A stretch of DNA of 64,000 bases from Haloarchaeobius sp. HME9146 (GTDB lineage: Archaea; Halobacteriota; Halobacteria; Halobacteriales; Natrialbaceae), in contig NZ_JAODVR010000002.1 of assembly GCF_025399835.1 (NCBI RefSeq), forward strand, positions 372,001 through 436,000, in the 5' to 3' direction. The position numbers and the translations under genes were made by a program. This document shows, piece by piece, positions 18,001-26,513 of this stretch. The notes under the pieces were generated by a model, which searched no databases, had not been told where the DNA came from, and saw nothing but the letters and a program-made list of their open reading frames with translations. Position 1 is the first letter of the stretch; each line of letters opens with the position of its first letter.

Positions 18001-21000
18001 GGCCGGGAAGGCGGTTCCCGAGCCACAGGTCATCGACACGCCGCGAACGTCGGTCGGGCTCACCCATCGCCTGCTCGTCACCTTCGGCGACGCCGACGGG
18101 GCGACCACGCCGAGTGCGTGGCAGGACGACACTGCATTCACCCACCCGGCCGTGCCACCTGTCGATTCGAGCGATGACGAGTTCACGCACGAACCCGAAA
18201 TGCCCGAGATCGTCGAGGACGAATCGCGTCTCGCGCAACCGGGCCATGACGTCGACCTAACTGACGATTCGGTCATCGAGGGCCCGGACGTTCCCGCCGT
18301 CGGCCAGGACGACGCCTTGCCCCTCCAGACCCGCAAGGGAGCCGAACCGAACCTCGATTCGTGGGTCGGCGAGTTGCTACCCGACCCGGCCGACGTGGGC
18401 TGTGAAGCGTCCTACCGATGGACCGACGAACGCGAGTTCGCCGCGAACACCTTCCGCACCCCGAAGTCGTCGGGCCGCGTCTCGGTGACAGACGTTGGGT
18501 TCGAACCGGACGTGGTGGTGTTCACCGCCTCGGTCGCGGCCGAATCGTCGAAAGACACGAACACTGGGAAGGCAGAGGCTCCGACCAACCACGGCTGGGG
18601 CCACGGTTCCGCGAAGCGAGCCAGTGACGGGACCCTCACCCAGCAGTCGGTTTCCGCGGTCTACGACACCGAGGCCGGCCAGACCATCGGCACCGCAGAC
18701 ACCGACGACGCGCTCCACCTCGCGTTCGCCGGGGACGACAGCGCCTCCATCAGCGGCACCGTCGCCGAGACAACGGCCGAGGGCTTCGAGTTCGACGTCA
18801 CCGTCACCGGAACCGACCGGGCTGTGACCGTCCAGTACCTCGCGCTCGCGGTCACGGACCCCGGGCTCGTCGAGGTCGGCCACTTCGAGACGACGAGTGG
18901 CTCGCACACCGAATCGCTCGGCTTCGATGCCGACACGGTCGTCCTGACGGCTACCGACGCGGTCGACGCCGCCCCCCTGGGCGCACAGGGCGCGACCACC
19001 CAGGCCACGACGGGCGGGGTCGGGCTCTCGTACGGGCACGCGACCGCAGGCTCGAACGGTCTCACGCAGCACGCCCTCTCGCTCTCGCAGGACCCGGATG
19101 GAAACGCCGCGCCGACCGGAACGGCCCGCGACGACCGAGTCGTCCACCTTCCCGGTGACTGGTCGCTCGAGTGCACCGGCCTCGGGACCGACCTGACGCT
19201 CACGGCGAAGACCACTGGCTCGACTGCACGCCCGGTCACCTACGTCGCGATGGCCTCCCCACCAGACGAGCCGGCCCCCGAAGTAGGCGTACTCGCCGAC
19301 GGCGAGAACGCGCTCGTCGGTGGGTTCCGCCCCGGGGCCGTCGAATTCGTCGCCGTTCCGGGCGTGACCGAGACGGACATGACCGCAGGAGCGTCCGTCT
19401 CTCTGGCCGATTCCACGGCCGGCATCGGCCACGGGTTAACGATTGGTCTCGGCCGCCAGCTCAGCGTCGCCGATTCAGTCACGGACGGGACGGTCGCCGC
19501 CCCGACCGAGGTCGGTTCGGTTGTCTCGGTCCCCACGGCGGGAGCGAGCACGCTGACGGTCGACCTCACGAGCGTCTCCGACGACGGCTTCTCGGTCGAG
19601 TTCACCGAGGGGTCCCCCGGGGACTGCCTCGTCCTGTATCGTGCCTGGCCCGCCGAACCGACCGAGCGCGAGTTCGTCGCCGACACCAGCCTCACCTTCG
19701 ACGAACTCCTGCTGTCGCCGCTCGACGTCGTCGCCTTCTCGAAGGAGGACGACGAGACGGCCCAGACCCAGCTCGAACAGCGCATCGCGTTCTACCTTCG
19801 CCGGAACCGCGACGAGAAGCCGACGACCGCCGAGGGCGGGCATCCACCGATTCCCGCGGACACGACGGTCGAACTTCGCTTCCGCGAAGACGGCGGCGCT
19901 CGCGTAAGTGCAGCCGACCTCCTCGAACTCGTCCGGTCGATTCGAGAGACGCTCGCCGATGGGCGGCCGGCCACCGCCGACGACTTCGCGCACCCGGCCG
20001 AGCAGACCGGCCCGGGCTACGATTCAGCCACGTTCGCGACCCTCAGCGACCGCGCGACGGCGGCCGAAGCCGCGCTCGCGGACGTGACGGCACTGGTCGA
20101 CGACCGACTCGGCCTGCTCGACACGGCCCTCGACGCGTCCGACGCGAAGGAGAAACAGGAAGCCACCAGGGAACCCCCGACCGTCACCGAACAGGTCGAC
20201 CAGCTTCAGGACGCGATCTCCGAGTTCCGGTCACAGGTGCCCATCTCGGGTATCGAGGAAGCCTGCTCCCAGGTCGCCTCGGCGACCGGGGCTGGCGACG
20301 ACTCCGTCCTCGAGGCCGAACTCGAACGCGTCCTCCGAGCACTCCCCGCGGGCCCGACCAATCCGACAGAGTTCGACGAGTCACTGACCCTCGAACCGCT
20401 GGCCGGGCAGACCCTCACCTGCGACTCCGGCCTCGGCGAGGCGACCAGCCTCGACGTGACGGTACTCGGGAACACGGGAGCGGACGACGTGACGACCGGC
20501 CAGGCCGCGCAGTTCGTCGAAACCCGTACCGTCCAGACCACGGCCGAGGGCGTCTTCTCGGTCGACCTCGACTGCCACGACCTCACCCGGGGCGCGCAGT
20601 TCCTAGTCATCGCCCAGTCGGGCGACCGCGTGGTCTACAGCGAGGTCGGCCGCGTCGTGGACCCCCGAAGTGTCCACGTACTGGACCCCGCGGACGAGGG
20701 CGGAGCCAGCCAGGACCTGACCTGCACCACGTCGCTCTCCGGTGCGACCCAGGTGTCCGTAACGGTCTCCAGCACGCAGGCCGGCGACGAGCCGACCGCG
20801 TTCGACACCTCGGTCCAGACGACCACGCAGGCGGACGGAACCTTCGGCCTCTCCGTCAACCTGACCGACGTGCACCCGGGAACCTCGTTCACGGTCACCG
20901 CGACCGATGGAGACGGGAACACGGTGTACGACGCCGACGGGCACGTCCGCGACCCTGCCGCCGACATCGACCTCCGGGACCTCCTCGACGAGTTGCCCGT

Positions 21001-23494
21001 CCTGCCGAGGCTCCTCTGGCTCGGGCGGCAACAGCCCGCGCTCGACCCGCTTTCCCCGGAGTCGCCCGCGGCCGTGATGCAGGCGCGCCTCGCCGAGGAG
21101 TCGACCGACTGGGACGCGATTGGCGACGAGATCTCCCTCCTCAGCCAGTGGAAGGCTAGCGTCGACGCTCGAACCGGAAACACCGGGACAGCACCCAGGC
21201 CAGCGCTCGACGTGTCCGACGATGACCTGGCGGTGCTGGGCGCGCTCGAACAGCTGGAGACCCTCGACCTCGGCACCCTCGCTGAGACGGTCGCGAAGGC
21301 GCTGACACCGCTCACCGCGGTCGGCGTCGTCGACGCCATCGACCAGACCGGCGGCGAGGACCGTGTCGACGACGCCAGGTTCTGGCCGACTGCCGATCCG
21401 CACCGACTCGCGGCTGTCCGGACGGCGCTCGCCCAGTTGCTCCGGAACCCGGCCGGACAGGGAATGGATGCCGAGTTGCTGCAGTTCGCGCCGGAGTTCG
21501 TCGCCGCTGTCGAAGCTAGCGGGTCCGACCCAGCGCGGCGCGCGTTCGCGCACCTCGAATTGCTGTTCACGAACGTCGACTGGGTCGCCACCGAATTCGA
21601 CGCCGCACTCGACGACCCGGTCGCGTTCCTCGACCGCCTCCGGACGTTCGTCGCCTACCCCGAGTCACTGACCGACGCTGACTGGGGTGCGCTCGACGGC
21701 GACTTCGTCGCGCTGGCGGGCTACTACCGCAAACTGCGGACGCTCCCCGGCTTCGACCGGGCAGTGGACCGCACCAAAGCGTTCGCCGACGTGCTCGACC
21801 GACAGCGCGTCGAGGAGGAGATGGAACCGCGAGCCCACGAGACCGCGACCCATGGCGTCGAACAGGTGCTCGACGTGCTGGAAGAGTTCCCGGCCGCTCG
21901 GAGCGAAGCCGAGTTCACCCACCTGTTCGAACTGCTGGAAGAACCGCTCGACGAACTCGACGACATCGACCACGTCGAACCGACCAAGAAGGCGTTCGAA
22001 TCGATGCTCGGGACCATCGAACGCTTCCACGAGAAGACCGACGGCGAGGAGCCGTGGCAGCGCTTCGAGCGCTTCGACGAGCGCTTCGAGGACGCTAACC
22101 CGGACCTGGGCGTCGACGGTAAGGAGTCCGACGAGGCCACGCCCTCGACGGAGTTCGTCGCGGTCCTCCGCGGCCTCAGACAGGTCAGCTCCATCGCCGA
22201 GGAGCGCATGAGAGAGCCGGATTCAGAGCCGGTGTTCCGGGCCGCTGCGGCACGGATCGACTTCGAGGCGTGGTGGACGCGAACGACCAGCAGCCTCACC
22301 TCGGAGGTGCAGACCGCGGTGCAACCGCTGGCGGCCGTCGCCCGGTCGACCCGGCTGGACGAGACCTTCCGTCGCTGCCTGCTGGAGACGCTCCGCATCC
22401 CGCTGCTCCGGGCGTCGTACTTCGGTGTGTACGCGAGCACCCCGCAGTCGGCCACGGGCGGCAGACCCGACGACGAGCGGACGCTGGTCGCACAGGCCCA
22501 GGGAGTCAGAGAGCGCCTGCACCAGCGCCTCGACGACGCCAGCGCACAGACCGCGGCGGTCCAGCGACTGGTCCAGGGTGCCGGAGACTACGCGACGGCA
22601 GCCGCGGTGCTCGCCGGGGAGACCAGCACACGACCAGACAGCGCAGCCGTGACGGAAGCGGCCGATCGAGAACTGGACCGGTTGTCGGCACTGTTCGGCG
22701 AGTCGTTCGTCGTGCTCCCACCGTTGTCACCGCCGAACCAGGCAGAACTCTCGAAGACGTTCGCAACGGCGCACGTCGACGAGTTGCTCGCCGATGCCGC
22801 CCCCATGGAGACCGAGACGTGGCTCCAGAGGGCGGCCCGGGTCCGGGAGCGCCCGGCAGCGCTCCAGCAGACCCTGTCGTACGCCGAGATGGTCTCCGGT
22901 CGACTGCTCCGGGACGGGCTCACGGTCGGCCAGTTGCCCTACCGCGAGACCGACGACTGGGTCGGCATCGACGGACTCGACGAGACCCCGGAGCGCGGGC
23001 AGGTGTCGATGGTCACGACCTTCCCGACGGTGTTCCACGACGAGCACCCGGTCGCGCCGAGTCCGGGCGACCCCGACGGGCAGCCCGGCGCGCAACTCGC
23101 GGGCTTCCTCGTCGACGACTGGCGCGAGTCCGTCCCCTCGACCGAGGAGAAGACCGGCGTCGCCGTCAACTACGACGACCCGAGTACCGAACCGCCACAG
23201 TCCATCCTGCTCGCGGTCCCGCCCGAAGGCGGCGACGCGCCGTGGTCGACGGACGCCCTGTTGCGGACCATCCTGGAGAGCATCGACCTCGCGAAGATGC
23301 GCGGGGTCGACCTGAACGTCATCGGGAAACCACGGAGCGACCCGAGACAGCGAGTTCTCGGCCACCTGCTGCCCGCGCTGGCGTTCCCGCACAACACCCG
23401 TGACGTGCCCGACACGCCGACGGTCGACTTCGACCTCGATTCCGACCTCGCCAGCCAGTTCGGCGGGGCGGCCAACGGAGGTGATGGCGAATGA
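15056..23494 (+). CDS. Uncharacterised 2812-aa protein with triple beta-repeat block and two Ig-like domains
   Basis: The start is ATG 15056, overlapping the upstream stop as ATGA, with GGAGGGT at 15042-15048; the open frame extends upstream but is not coding there. Residues 1-320 are helical, followed by a Gly/Pro linker at about 320-367. A long core follows, with motifs I recall from bacterial giants: LASHRFDAWWTSLATRRLAEHR near 625, IHVGAWGFVENLHP near 755, FVHAPSLGQATTAAVLRGGH near 780 and GQPLGALLGYRFERGLH near 835. Residues about 1117-1530 hold three copies of the repeat domain seen in the truncated first gene, closing with LVLYRAWP. Two tandem Ig-like domains of about 100 residues follow at about 1770-1970 (LDVTVLGNTGADD, VSVTVSSTQAGDE), and the rest is helical. 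No signal peptide or transmembrane segment is seen. Probably the scaffold of the complex (inference). Confidence 0.88.
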   Translation: MSDDDQPIGIDARDDDLVGTPDDPGHLARWLTLFRSAWAEGATREHTQQEPGVPHVGRAGTTAELSDILAMTATSHAHHYRRYLTGEESLANVLGLDTPGRDRRTHESDGVPSSLPGEVLKLYDDTVLNALIGGPDSEVAEVVKRTMTNFRLLEWQWDPVSDSYTRPPTDGSSDADWEREVVLGTSRSEALQKQRKTLKTAVESLAESEDLPTSALDVHVANLLFQDLDPQDDVLPLVDDGVGDHIRALLAEDYDTVRKMGTQLEFDGNGRVSNEFKKEVYLELDDIVEANDFLTEGQKEDIEQQADRERLEKAREMAEGGGPPGGGMGPGSGTTQPGGIDGGQPGAVDPPQDGSGQGGFDGGGDPEDADRARRENRLKQVLAKFKRPHTTEDGEELDLFTRHARLENIGDETYSLLEGPRPLANYEPGTAIYTLGMTPRLLRSKGLQFTYQRVGEDMFYPMRQRRARFEKLEVLHELGKDDRYDDNPAMMRSVGRHLLRFSLQRARHSAALRQSFLEGEVSIEAGSETGGDVYINIQPPDSDDYSMPLNRFLDRLQYPNTFHVDESSFEPETPFDLGNVDAADDPRLEQVGHSLRYLQAVDPDDLDRLLRGTLDLASHRFDAWWTSLATRRLAEHRNKQDNWYLPEPTTYRNDAGENVWKDADAYVPPAGLPDWPPESFKSDEDDEDDAADGQSQDITDTDLTETVELPSEVETGARKIAEGTEEYILDAGNNLVNDPSTEQVSPSVPLPESSAGIHVGAWGFVENLHPDESDAEGEFVHAPSLGQATTAAVLRGGHKAFENQDDGHLSAVDLSADRVRIAKQVLEGVREGQPLGALLGYRFERGLHEADQQRYIHDFRQAYPTFTGTLGGPEPSTEAARSDVVDGYKLYRSVTFDDGTHTIDPTPPRRPDTDERPETPSYRDRQAEHGLPPLSENPGVAGALWHLFEAVDAVRDVLTAESVHQFTQGNYSRAAGSLEALAAGKAVPEPQVIDTPRTSVGLTHRLLVTFGDADGATTPSAWQDDTAFTHPAVPPVDSSDDEFTHEPEMPEIVEDESRLAQPGHDVDLTDDSVIEGPDVPAVGQDDALPLQTRKGAEPNLDSWVGELLPDPADVGCEASYRWTDEREFAANTFRTPKSSGRVSVTDVGFEPDVVVFTASVAAESSKDTNTGKAEAPTNHGWGHGSAKRASDGTLTQQSVSAVYDTEAGQTIGTADTDDALHLAFAGDDSASISGTVAETTAEGFEFDVTVTGTDRAVTVQYLALAVTDPGLVEVGHFETTSGSHTESLGFDADTVVLTATDAVDAAPLGAQGATTQATTGGVGLSYGHATAGSNGLTQHALSLSQDPDGNAAPTGTARDDRVVHLPGDWSLECTGLGTDLTLTAKTTGSTARPVTYVAMASPPDEPAPEVGVLADGENALVGGFRPGAVEFVAVPGVTETDMTAGASVSLADSTAGIGHGLTIGLGRQLSVADSVTDGTVAAPTEVGSVVSVPTAGASTLTVDLTSVSDDGFSVEFTEGSPGDCLVLYRAWPAEPTEREFVADTSLTFDELLLSPLDVVAFSKEDDETAQTQLEQRIAFYLRRNRDEKPTTAEGGHPPIPADTTVELRFREDGGARVSAADLLELVRSIRETLADGRPATADDFAHPAEQTGPGYDSATFATLSDRATAAEAALADVTALVDDRLGLLDTALDASDAKEKQEATREPPTVTEQVDQLQDAISEFRSQVPISGIEEACSQVASATGAGDDSVLEAELERVLRALPAGPTNPTEFDESLTLEPLAGQTLTCDSGLGEATSLDVTVLGNTGADDVTTGQAAQFVETRTVQTTAEGVFSVDLDCHDLTRGAQFLVIAQSGDRVVYSEVGRVVDPRSVHVLDPADEGGASQDLTCTTSLSGATQVSVTVSSTQAGDEPTAFDTSVQTTTQADGTFGLSVNLTDVHPGTSFTVTATDGDGNTVYDADGHVRDPAADIDLRDLLDELPVLPRLLWLGRQQPALDPLSPESPAAVMQARLAEESTDWDAIGDEISLLSQWKASVDARTGNTGTAPRPALDVSDDDLAVLGALEQLETLDLGTLAETVAKALTPLTAVGVVDAIDQTGGEDRVDDARFWPTADPHRLAAVRTALAQLLRNPAGQGMDAELLQFAPEFVAAVEASGSDPARRAFAHLELLFTNVDWVATEFDAALDDPVAFLDRLRTFVAYPESLTDADWGALDGDFVALAGYYRKLRTLPGFDRAVDRTKAFADVLDRQRVEEEMEPRAHETATHGVEQVLDVLEEFPAARSEAEFTHLFELLEEPLDELDDIDHVEPTKKAFESMLGTIERFHEKTDGEEPWQRFERFDERFEDANPDLGVDGKESDEATPSTEFVAVLRGLRQVSSIAEERMREPDSEPVFRAAAARIDFEAWWTRTTSSLTSEVQTAVQPLAAVARSTRLDETFRRCLLETLRIPLLRASYFGVYASTPQSATGGRPDDERTLVAQAQGVRERLHQRLDDASAQTAAVQRLVQGAGDYATAAAVLAGETSTRPDSAAVTEAADRELDRLSALFGESFVVLPPLSPPNQAELSKTFATAHVDELLADAAPMETETWLQRAARVRERPAALQQTLSYAEMVSGRLLRDGLTVGQLPYRETDDWVGIDGLDETPERGQVSMVTTFPTVFHDEHPVAPSPGDPDGQPGAQLAGFLVDDWRESVPSTEEKTGVAVNYDDPSTEPPQSILLAVPPEGGDAPWSTDALLRTILESIDLAKMRGVDLNVIGKPRSDPRQRVLGHLLPALAFPHNTRDVPDTPTVDFDLDSDLASQFGGAANGGDGE
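18478..19650 (+). repeat. Three copies of the approximately 135-residue beta repeat shared with the protein at 1-1290
   Basis: Units begin near 18478 (VTDVGFEPDVVVFTASV), 18871 (VEVGHFETTSG then LGFDADTVVLTATDAV) and 19276 (PEVGVLADGENALVGGFRPG). They are spaced 131 and 135 residues apart. Each contains a GHG or YGHA motif followed by a Gln-rich step, as do the units at 1-1290. The sequence is protein-level repetition, not recent DNA duplication. Confidence 0.75.
23477..23484 (+). promoter_or_regulatory. Shine-Dalgarno GGAGGTGA for the 980-aa gene
   Basis: The site is 6 nt before ATG 23491, inside the end of the 2812-aa gene. It supports the ATGA-overlapping start. Confidence 0.6.
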
Positions 23495-26433
23495 GCGGGG
23501 ACGAACTCGACCTCGACCCACAGCAGGTGAACACCACCGGGACCGCAAGCCCCCTCGACGTCGAGGCGTGGACCGACTCCGCGACGTTCTGGACCCGGCT
23601 CGAACCGCGGGCCCGGGACACCCGGCTGAATCGCCCCATGCGGGCCGAGGTCCACGACCCGGCGTGGCTCCTCTGTCGGCAGTGGCAGGTCGGCGAGTTC
23701 CAGGGTGAGGACGCCGGCTCGCCGGTCACGGCGGCGGTGTCGTACGCCCGCGACTACCTGAGCCGGTACGAACTCGGCGGCATCGACGCCTCCGAGGTGT
23801 TCCCGGGTGAGGACGGTCTCGACCTGCCCATCACGCCACCGCCCGCACTCGGTGGCGGCTCCGTGCCGGTCGCCGAAGAGCGCTCCCGGCTCGACGCCGT
23901 GACCGCGGCACTCGAGGCCCACCGGACTGCACAGGGCGACAGCAGTAGCAAGCCCCAGGCCGCCCAGGCGGCGTTCGAATCGTACCTGCAGGCTGGAGAT
24001 AGCCAGACCCCGTCCGCCCGTCAGCAGGCCCTTGCGTACCTGACGACGCCGCTGCCGGAGGACGGTGAACCGGCCGACACCACGTTCCTCGACCGGGCGA
24101 CGAACTACCTCGCCGGCCAGCCGAGCGGTGAACGGACCGTCGGTGGCGACAGCATCAGCCAGCTGGTCTCCGAACTCGTGGCCTACGCCCAGGACCAGAC
24201 GAACTGGCAACCCGCCGTGACGACGTTCGCCGTCCTCGTGCAGGCGGGCTCGCAGAACACGACCAGACACCTGCTGGAAGTCCTTCGCATCGCCCAGGTG
24301 GTGCTCGCCGATTACGAGGCGATGCAAGACGGAAGCGACGATGGCACAGGGGACGAGTCGGGGCCGGACAAGACGGTCACCGGCGATGCTGCACCCTACC
24401 GCGGCGAACCGCTGGAGGTGCTCGTGGAACGCGAACCCGTCACGACCGGCCTCGTCGACGACGACGCGCCCCCCGCGCGCCTCCGGGCCGACGCGGGTCA
24501 GACCTACCTCCGGTTCCTCGCCGAGGAGGGCGTGACGCCAGCTGCCGACGGCGAGAGCTACGCGGCGGGCGACCTCATCGACCCGAACGCGAACGATCCG
24601 GACCGGTTCCTGCTCGCGGAGCCAGACGAATCGCTTGACCCGGCCGACCGTCGCTTCGTCTCCCTCACGGACGGGCGGGCGGTCGACGGCCACCTCGTCT
24701 ACCGGGCGCTCGTTGCGGCCGTTCCGGGCATCCAGGACGCCCCCGGCTGGGAAGCTCCCTCGTGGCCGTCTTCGGGAACCGACCTGCCGCTTCCGTCTGG
24801 AGAGTCCCTCTCGGACGGCTTCAAGCGAGCTGCGACGGGGTACGTCGACTGGTACGCAGACCTCTACGACGAGCCCGAGTCCGGGGCGAACCCGTCGTGG
24901 CAGGACGACCGACAGGAACACCAGTTCTCGGTCGCGACCGGCCCGGCGGACAGCGAGACCGTCCTCAAGGCCGAGGAGTACCCCGGCGGCCACCTCGACT
25001 GGCACTCGTTCTCGGTCGCCAGCGGCCCCCTCGACACGCTCTCGCCCCCGGCCGCAGCCGACACCGACCGGACGCTCACCGAGTCCGAGACCAGGGACGT
25101 GACGTTGAACCGGCTGCGCTACCGCGGGATGCCCGCCTCACGCTGGTGGGAGTTCGAAGACGGTGCCGTGAACCTCGACGAGATTCCGGCCGGTCCCGAG
25201 GAGCTGTCGAAGCTCCTCCTGCTCGACTTCAGTCTCGTCCACAGCGACGACTGGTTCCTGTTCTCGCTGCCGACGCCCATCGGGACGCTGAACCGCATCA
25301 CCGACCTCACCGTCACGGACACGTTCGGCCAGACGACGACGCTCGAATCCGCGACGAAATCGACCGACCGCTGGAACGCGTTCTCGTTCACCGACCTGCC
25401 CGAGTCGGTCACCGACGACGGGGAGCCGGGGCTGTTCCTCCCGCCGACGCTCTCGGAGAGCCGCACCAGCGACGCGGTCGAGCGGGTGACCTTCACCCGG
25501 GACGAGATGGCGAACCTGGCCTTCGCGGTCGAAGAGCGCGTCGAGAGCCCGGTCGGCTCGCCCCTCGACCGCGAGGAGTTCCGCGAGCCCGACCTCGCCA
25601 TCGACCGGGTCGTCGCCGGTCCCGACGTGGCCGACGAGCATCTCGTCATCCGGAACGTAGGCGACGCGCCTCTCGACGTGACCGACTGGACTGTCGAAGT
25701 CACGGTCGGTACGACGGACGTCGGGGCGGCAACCGACGAACTGTACCAGTTTGTGCCGGCAGCCGACGAGTCCGTGACGCTCGACCCCGACGAGACCGTC
25801 ACTATCCACACCGGCGCGGAGCCCGAGGGCCTGCCTGAAGACGACCAGGTCTACCTCGGCGGGCTCTCCGAGCACCAGAGCCTGTCCGCCCCGGTCTGGG
25901 ACCAGCAGGTCGGCACCGTGGTCCTCAGGCGTGCCGGCGATGGCAGCGCCGACGAGCGCTTCGTGACGCGGTCGGTCGTCACCCACTCGCCCGTCGACCT
26001 GCCCGAGTACGAACTGGCCAGTTCGGTGCCGGATCACTTCTTCGCGATGAAGCCGGTGCGGCCGAAAGACGACTTCCAGGACGACGATAGCGACTCGGAA
26101 CCCGACCCGGAGACGGTATCGGACACCTACCGCCTCGCGCTCTCGCTGCTCCTGGACGCCGACTCCATGGGCGACCCACTCCAGCGACTACCCACGCCCC
26201 GCGGCCGAATCCTCGACACCGAGGAACCGCTCCGGCTCTACGAGGAGGAGGTCACGCGGGCCGGTCGAGAGGTCGAACGACACTACCAGCTCGCGCGCTG
26301 GACCGACGGCAGCACCCACCTCTGGTCGAGCCGTCGCGTCTCGACCGGCCGCGGCGAGTCCGCGAGTCGACTCCGGTACGACGACCTCGTCGAACCCGAC
26401 GAGACCGACGTGTCGGCCGGGAACCGCAACTGA
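23491..26433 (+). CDS. Uncharacterised 980-aa protein with lamin-tail-like domain
   Basis: The ATG overlaps the upstream stop as ATGA. The N-terminus has DSATFWTRLEPRARDTRLNR and VHDPAWLLCRQWQVGEFQGEDAGSP (residues about 28-80). I recall this block from uncharacterised proteins in actinobacteria and cyanobacteria. Near residue 545 is LNRLRYRGMPASRWWEFED, followed by DWFLFSLPTPIG, both also typical of that family. Residues about 701-820 look like a lamin-tail (LTD) domain: EHLVIRNVGDAPLDVTDWTV, LDPDETVTIHTG and a closing VWDQQVGTVVLRRAGDG. LTD domains occur in many secreted or surface archaeal proteins, yet no signal peptide is present here. It is the last giant gene of the operon; the region after it is T-rich. 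Confidence 0.85.
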   Translation: MSGDELDLDPQQVNTTGTASPLDVEAWTDSATFWTRLEPRARDTRLNRPMRAEVHDPAWLLCRQWQVGEFQGEDAGSPVTAAVSYARDYLSRYELGGIDASEVFPGEDGLDLPITPPPALGGGSVPVAEERSRLDAVTAALEAHRTAQGDSSSKPQAAQAAFESYLQAGDSQTPSARQQALAYLTTPLPEDGEPADTTFLDRATNYLAGQPSGERTVGGDSISQLVSELVAYAQDQTNWQPAVTTFAVLVQAGSQNTTRHLLEVLRIAQVVLADYEAMQDGSDDGTGDESGPDKTVTGDAAPYRGEPLEVLVEREPVTTGLVDDDAPPARLRADAGQTYLRFLAEEGVTPAADGESYAAGDLIDPNANDPDRFLLAEPDESLDPADRRFVSLTDGRAVDGHLVYRALVAAVPGIQDAPGWEAPSWPSSGTDLPLPSGESLSDGFKRAATGYVDWYADLYDEPESGANPSWQDDRQEHQFSVATGPADSETVLKAEEYPGGHLDWHSFSVASGPLDTLSPPAAADTDRTLTESETRDVTLNRLRYRGMPASRWWEFEDGAVNLDEIPAGPEELSKLLLLDFSLVHSDDWFLFSLPTPIGTLNRITDLTVTDTFGQTTTLESATKSTDRWNAFSFTDLPESVTDDGEPGLFLPPTLSESRTSDAVERVTFTRDEMANLAFAVEERVESPVGSPLDREEFREPDLAIDRVVAGPDVADEHLVIRNVGDAPLDVTDWTVEVTVGTTDVGAATDELYQFVPAADESVTLDPDETVTIHTGAEPEGLPEDDQVYLGGLSEHQSLSAPVWDQQVGTVVLRRAGDGSADERFVTRSVVTHSPVDLPEYELASSVPDHFFAMKPVRPKDDFQDDDSDSEPDPETVSDTYRLALSLLLDADSMGDPLQRLPTPRGRILDTEEPLRLYEEEVTRAGREVERHYQLARWTDGSTHLWSSRRVSTGRGESASRLRYDDLVEPDETDVSAGNRN

Positions 26434-26481
26434 GGCCTTCCGTTTCCGGTTTCGTCGCGACACGAAGCACGTAGCGTCCCG

Positions 26482-26487
26482 TTATTT
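26482..26487 (+). promoter_or_regulatory. TATA box for the 210-aa membrane protein
   Basis: TTATTT lies about 29 nt before ATG 26514. That places the transcript start at or within a few bases of the start codon (leaderless), as is common in haloarchaea. Confidence 0.45.
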
Positions 26488-26513
26488 CCACCCTGCAAGG
26501 AACTCTGTACCCA

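Noticed and set aside
23170-25005. A 611-codon minus-strand frame opposite the 2812-aa and 980-aa genes
   Set aside because: A shadow of the plus-strand genes; no ribosome site or family pattern.
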